Part shown: positions 60,547-64,000 of the stretch, piece after piece | How the letters are laid out: every line of letters begins with the position of its first letter | How positions within the stretch are numbered: position 1 is the first letter of the stretch | Origin: Roseomonas sp. | Lineage (GTDB): Bacteria; Pseudomonadota; Alphaproteobacteria; Acetobacterales; Acetobacteraceae | Assembly (NCBI GenBank): GCA_020249435.1 | Contig: JADCFQ010000005.1 | Location: forward strand, 124,001 to 188,000 | Direction of reading: 5' to 3' | DNA length: 64,000 bases | Notes under the pieces: model-generated | What the model saw: only the letters and a program-made list of their open reading frames with translations | Told to the model about the DNA's origin: nothing | Databases searched by the model: none | Made by a program: the position numbers and the translations under genes

Positions 60547-61331
60547 CAGCGCAGCCTTGTCAGGGTGGAGAGCATTTCATCGCTCGCCGAAATGACGCGT
60601 GAATTCATTTCATAGGCGCGCTGCGCCGTGATCAGCGCCGTGATTTCCTGCACAACATTGACGTTGGAGGTTTCGATGAAGCCCTGCAGCACCTGACCAT
60701 AGCCGGCCTGGCCAGGGGCGGCCTGCTGCGCATCGCCCGATCCGGGGGTGGCGAGGAACAGGTTTTCACCGATGGCCTCCAAGCCACCTTCATTGGCAAA
60801 GATTGCAAGCTGAATCTGGCCCACATTCTGTGGCTGCACCTGCCCGTCAATCTTGGCCAAGACTTCGCCTGTCGCATTGATGGTGACATCGCGTGCTGCC
60901 GTCGGGATGGTAATGGCGGGCTGCACGGTGAAGCCTTCTGCGGTCACGATCGTGCCTTCAGCCGAAAGGCCGAAAGTGCCGTCGCGCGTATAGGCAGTTT
61001 CACCCGAAGGCATCAGTATCTGGAAATAGCCATTACCGCGGATCGCGATATCAAAGCGGTTCTCGGTCTGTTGCAGATTGCCCTGTTCGCTGATGCGATA
61101 AATCGCCGCGGTGCGTACACCAAGACCAAGCTGCGCGCCGGAGGGCAGCAACGTGCCTGTATCGGCGCTCTGCGATCCGGTACGGCGCAGATTCTGATAG
61201 ATAAGGTCCTGGAATTCGGCCCGGCGCCGCTTGAAGCCAGTGGTAGAGATATTGGCGATATTGTTCGAAATGACTTCGATATTGGTCTGCTGGGCCGACA
61301 TGCCCGTCGCGGCGATTTGCAAGGAACGCAT
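60546..61331 (-). CDS. flgG: Flagellar distal rod protein FlgG
   Basis: Distal rod subunit, 261 aa, full length. It starts MRSLQIAATGMSAQQTNIEV and has NNIANISTTGFKRRRAEFQD, the rod N-terminal consensus, then a central D1-like section with FDIAIRGNGYFQILMPSGET and TRDGTFGLSAEGTIVTAEGF. The C-terminal helix is EMNSRVISASDEMLSTLTRL. It lies 22 bases after flgF in the operon. Confidence 0.97.
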   Translation of the reverse strand: MRSLQIAATGMSAQQTNIEVISNNIANISTTGFKRRRAEFQDLIYQNLRRTGSQSADTGTLLPSGAQLGLGVRTAAIYRISEQGNLQQTENRFDIAIRGNGYFQILMPSGETAYTRDGTFGLSAEGTIVTAEGFTVQPAITIPTAARDVTINATGEVLAKIDGQVQPQNVGQIQLAIFANEGGLEAIGENLFLATPGSGDAQQAAPGQAGYGQVLQGFIETSNVNVVQEITALITAQRAYEMNSRVISASDEMLSTLTRLR

Positions 61332-61353
61332 GGTGGTTCTGTCCTATTCTATC

Positions 61354-62100
61354 TTACGAAGACCGGCGGCGCATGATGCGCTCCACCGCGTTGGTGATGC
61401 GTTCACCTTCACGTTCGGTGAACATGCTGGCGTATTGGAATTCGCGCATTTCTGCGGTCAGGCGTGTCATTTCCAGGATCGGCGATACGTTGCTGCCTTC
61501 GAGCGCGCCCTGGACCATCTTGGGGCGTTCCACCGGGACCGGCGCCTCATTCTTGGCGTCGAACAGCCTATTGCCCTCAGCCATCAGGTTCTGCGGGTTC
61601 TCAAAGCGCACCAACTGGAGGGTGGCGATGGGGCCGTTTTCGCTCTGAATCGCGCCGGTTTTGGTGATCTCGATTTGGGTATCCTGGGCGGAAAAAGCGA
61701 TGGGCCGGTTGCGCGAGTCCAACACCGCATTGCCTTCCTGATCAACCAGCCGGCCATTGGCCGCAATGGCAAACCGCCCTGCGCGCGTATAGCGTTCACC
61801 CTGTGGGGTTTCGACCACAAAGAAGCCTTCGCCATCAATGGCCACATCCAGCTTATTGCCGGTGGTCTGAAGGCTGCCCTGGGACATGTCGCGCCAAGTC
61901 GCGCGGTCCTGGGGGAAGGACATGGAGGAATCGCCAGGCATCCCGCCCGCGCCGCGCAAATTGACCATCACCTGGCCGAACACCGGCCGCATGGCCCGGA
62001 AGCCCGGTGTGTCAGCATTGGCAATGTTGTGCGCCAAGGCCTGGGTAGACCGATCCTGGAGCGATAGGCGCGACAGCAGGATATAGCCGGGCGAATCCAT
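61354..62100 (-). CDS. flgF: Flagellar proximal rod protein FlgF
   Basis: Proximal rod subunit, 248 aa from ATG 62100, with GAGGGAG 5 bases upstream; the frame opens at 62205 without signal. Family motifs are LAHNIANADTPGFRAMRPVF, KLDVAIDGEGFFVVETPQGE, RYTRAGRFAIAANGRLVDQE and the C-terminal EGERITNAVERIMRRRSS. It is the first gene of the flgF-G-A-H operon and is divergent from fliL; the 223-base region between must contain promoters for both. Confidence 0.96.
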   Translation of the reverse strand: MDSPGYILLSRLSLQDRSTQALAHNIANADTPGFRAMRPVFGQVMVNLRGAGGMPGDSSMSFPQDRATWRDMSQGSLQTTGNKLDVAIDGEGFFVVETPQGERYTRAGRFAIAANGRLVDQEGNAVLDSRNRPIAFSAQDTQIEITKTGAIQSENGPIATLQLVRFENPQNLMAEGNRLFDAKNEAPVPVERPKMVQGALEGSNVSPILEMTRLTAEMREFQYASMFTEREGERITNAVERIMRRRSS

Positions 62101-62323
62101 AAAAACTCCCTCAATCGGGTCCGGCGCTATGGACCCTTGCCGTGAGAACCAAGGAACCGGCGCAGGGGCCGGCGTATAAAAACCTTGGTGCAACCTGCGT
62201 GCCATCCTTTATAGTGGGGTTTCGGGGCAGAACTTGCCGGTCAAAACCTTTTTGGCCCGGCAAGCCCTGCCGCAAGGCTTCTTTAATCGGAGCCTGTCAC
62301 AATGCGTCGTGAAGGAGATATGG

Positions 62324-62854
62324 ATGTCAGGGCAAATTGAGGCCAGTGAGGAAGTACAGGAGGCCAAGAAGGGCGGGGGACGCAAGAAGCTCCTGATCCT
62401 CATGGCCGCGCCTGCGCTGCTGGTCGCGATCGGGGCCGGGCTCTGGTTCGGTGGCATCCTGCCGCCGCTGCTCGGCATGGGTACCCCCGCCGCTTCGGCC
62501 GACAACCGGGAACCAGGGCCGCGCGTGGTCACCTTCCTGGACATGCCGGAGATTGTCACCAATCTTAACGCCCCGGGTCGCCGCGCCGTTTACGTCAAGC
62601 TGCGGAGCAAGCTCGAATTGTCCCGGCCGGAGGATGGTGTGGTCGTTCAGGCCGCCATGCCGCGCTTGTTGGACCTGTTCCAGACGTATCTCAGGGAAGT
62701 CCGACCCGAGGAATTGCGTGGTTCCGCCGGCACCCAGCGACTGCGGGAAGAATTGGTCGCCCGCGCGAATATCGCGGTGGCCCAGGCCGGGCGCAATGAT
62801 GCCCAGCAGATCCGCGTCAATGACGTGCTCTTCCTGGAGATTCTGGTCCAATGA
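62324..62854 (+). CDS. fliL: Flagellar basal body-associated protein FliL
   Basis: Inner-membrane protein beside the stator, 176 aa from ATG 62324 with GAAGGAG 6 bases upstream. One TM helix (about residues 22-44) follows a short basic N-terminus. The periplasmic domain has VVTFLDMPEIVTNLNAPGRR, KLRSKLELSRPEDGVVVQAA, the helix LLDLFQTYLREVRPEELRGS and the C-terminal IRVNDVLFLEILVQ. It overlaps fliM by ATGA. FliL is thought to tune motor torque. Confidence 0.95.
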   Translation: MSGQIEASEEVQEAKKGGGRKKLLILMAAPALLVAIGAGLWFGGILPPLLGMGTPAASADNREPGPRVVTFLDMPEIVTNLNAPGRRAVYVKLRSKLELSRPEDGVVVQAAMPRLLDLFQTYLREVRPEELRGSAGTQRLREELVARANIAVAQAGRNDAQQIRVNDVLFLEILVQ

Positions 62855-63927
62855 GCGGCACGGGCGAAGAAGAAGACCTCGCCGCGGCCTGGGGGGCCGC
62901 GCTCGAGGAGGAAGGCTCACCTGAGTCAGAAGCTGCGCCGGCGGTGGCGGCGGATGCCGCGCGTGTCCTCAATCAGGCTGAAATTGACAGTCTTTTGGGT
63001 TTTGGCGTCGGCCCCGCGCGGGAGGCTGAGGAAAGCGGCATCCAGCGGATCATCTCCTCTGGCCTCATTTCCTATGAACGCCTGCCGATGCTGGAGATCG
63101 TGTTTGACCGGCTGGTCAGGCTGATGTCCACCACGCTCCGCAATTTTACCTCGGACAACGTGGATGTCTCGATTGACGGCATTGTTTCGCTTCGTTTTGG
63201 GGATTACCTGAATTCGGTGCCGCTACCGGCCATGCTGGGCGTCACGCGGGCCGATGAATGGGACAATTACGGCCTGGCGGTGGTGGATTCCGCGCTGATC
63301 TATTCAGTGGTGGATGTGCTGCTGGGCGGGCGGCGCGGCACGGCCGCGATGCGCATTGAAGGCCGGCCCTATACCACCATCGAACGCACCCTGGTTGAAC
63401 GGCTTGTTGGCGTGGTGCTGGATGATTTGACCGCCGCTTTTGAACCACTCTGCCCCGTGCATTTCCGCTTCGAACGGCTTGAGGTCAATCCGCGCTTTGC
63501 CGTGATCAGCCGGCCATCCAATGCCTGCGTCCTGGTGCGGCTCCGTGTTGATATGGAAGATCGCGGCGGGAAGCTCGAAATCCTGCTGCCCTATGCCACT
63601 TTGGAGCCTGTGCGCGAATTGCTGCTGCAGCAATTCATGGGCGAGAAATTTGGCCGCGACAGCATCTGGGAAACCCACCTCGCCGAGGAACTGCGCCATA
63701 CGGATATCGGCCTGGATGTGGTGCTGGATGAGCAGATGATGCCGCTTTCCACAGTGCTCAACCTGAAAGTTGGCGATCGGATCACCTTGGGCGTGGCGCC
63801 CGGGGCGCCGGTCCGGCTGCGCTGCGGGGAAGTGCCTCTTTTTGAAGGGGAAATGGGTCGCAAGGGCCAACGCCTCGCGGTCAAGATTGATCGCGAGATT
63901 GATCGGCGGAAGGGGGTGTCGTCTTGA
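62851..63927 (+). CDS. fliM: Flagellar motor switch protein FliM
   Basis: C-ring switch protein binding phospho-CheY, 358 aa. The N-terminal CheY-P peptide is LNQAEIDSLLGF (about residues 39-50), preceded by an acidic Ala-rich extension. The middle domain has ISYERLPMLEIVFDRLVRLM and VDVSIDGIVSLRFGDYLNSV. The C-terminal SpoA domain includes LEILLPYATLEPVRELLLQQ and VLNLKVGDRITLGVAPGAPV. The stop overlaps the next start by TGATG. Confidence 0.97.
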   Translation: MSGTGEEEDLAAAWGAALEEEGSPESEAAPAVAADAARVLNQAEIDSLLGFGVGPAREAEESGIQRIISSGLISYERLPMLEIVFDRLVRLMSTTLRNFTSDNVDVSIDGIVSLRFGDYLNSVPLPAMLGVTRADEWDNYGLAVVDSALIYSVVDVLLGGRRGTAAMRIEGRPYTTIERTLVERLVGVVLDDLTAAFEPLCPVHFRFERLEVNPRFAVISRPSNACVLVRLRVDMEDRGGKLEILLPYATLEPVRELLLQQFMGEKFGRDSIWETHLAEELRHTDIGLDVVLDEQMMPLSTVLNLKVGDRITLGVAPGAPVRLRCGEVPLFEGEMGRKGQRLAVKIDREIDRRKGVSS

Positions 63928-64000
63928 TGTCCTTTTCCTGGCTTGAATGGACCCTGCAGCTGCTGGTCCTTGTGCTTCTGGGGTTGGCCATTCCCTTCGC
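63927..64000 (+). CDS. Start of a membrane-anchored protein next to fliM, 3' end cut off
   Basis: ATG 63927 overlaps the fliM stop (TGATG). The visible 24 residues begin MSFSWLEWTLQLLVLVLLGL and show one N-terminal TM helix. In related alphaproteobacteria the gene after fliM is a small membrane protein (DUF6468-type, thought to be a motor accessory), which fits, but too little is visible to confirm. Confidence 0.6.
   Translation, partial: MSFSWLEWTLQLLVLVLLGLAIPF

Noticed and set aside
62101-62323. Sigma-54 promoter between flgF and fliL
   Set aside because: No GG-N10-GC pair with good flanks could be found on either strand.

Overview
The window is GC-rich (low 60s % by eye). It looks like a chromosomal segment of an alphaproteobacterium, probably Rhodospirillales/Acetobacteraceae (Roseomonas-like). 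The pointers are the pcm-tolC-popZ-valS neighbourhood, a Suv3-type helicase / S4 / seven-iron ferredoxin / CarD block, a MucR regulator, an OlsB acyltransferase, the flgFGAH/fliLM layout, and many Bug (TctC-type) and TRAP solute-binding proteins. I see no prophage, insertion sequence, CRISPR array, rRNA or plasmid function. Assignment rests on gene order and motifs read by eye; no database search was possible.

Layout. 1-2716: phosphonate-type ABC importer (phnD, two phnE). 2843-3065: tRNA-Asn and tRNA-Cys on the minus strand. 3173-9771: an isoaspartyl-methyltransferase-like gene, tolC, popZ and valS, with a Bug-protein gene lying between popZ and valS. 9775-12981: a small membrane protein, ilvD, a secreted protein, and two small lipoproteins that arose by segmental duplication. 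12989-17778: pirin, a double universal stress protein, pdxH coupled to an APH/P-loop kinase, and fabI. 17838-22048: two divergent methyl-accepting chemotaxis proteins. 22034-30017: a minus-strand series with a pimeloyl-CoA-type beta-oxidation set (FadB-like, two acyl-CoA dehydrogenase subunits), a PhnZ-like HD oxygenase, a ribokinase-family kinase and a BASS transporter, plus a divergent SDR. 30087-34637: acs, a small secreted protein, a SUMF1-like protein and aroC. 34680-44165: a ThDP enzyme divergent from a Bug protein, then a molybdenum hydroxylase (coxMSL-like) followed by a TRAP transporter. 44336-51743: an MFS transporter, a methyltransferase flanked by duplicated gene ends, the helicase, S4, ferredoxin and CarD. 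51798-55733: an aldo/keto reductase and a second TRAP system. 55806-58809: tsaB, rimI, a TusA-like protein, mucR and olsB. 58853-64000: flagellar genes flgH/A/G/F divergent from fliL/M and a truncated next gene.

How the genes work together. Most of the window is core metabolism and envelope or motility machinery. Between these lie scavenging modules: phosphonate uptake, two TRAP systems, two Bug proteins, a molybdenum hydroxylase and dicarboxyl-CoA beta-oxidation. They suggest a heterotroph that takes up diverse organic acids. The least ordinary observations are: a PhnZ-like oxygenase with all expected metal ligands but His where phosphonate-specific members have Glu; duplication scars around the methyltransferase at 45.6-46.3 kb; a tandem duplication that copied a gene tail, leader hairpin and lipoprotein; a family of TGATCC/GGATCA intergenic hairpins; and a CarD protein with a roughly 318-residue histone-H1-like N-terminal tail. 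I found no clear new multi-gene defence or signalling system.
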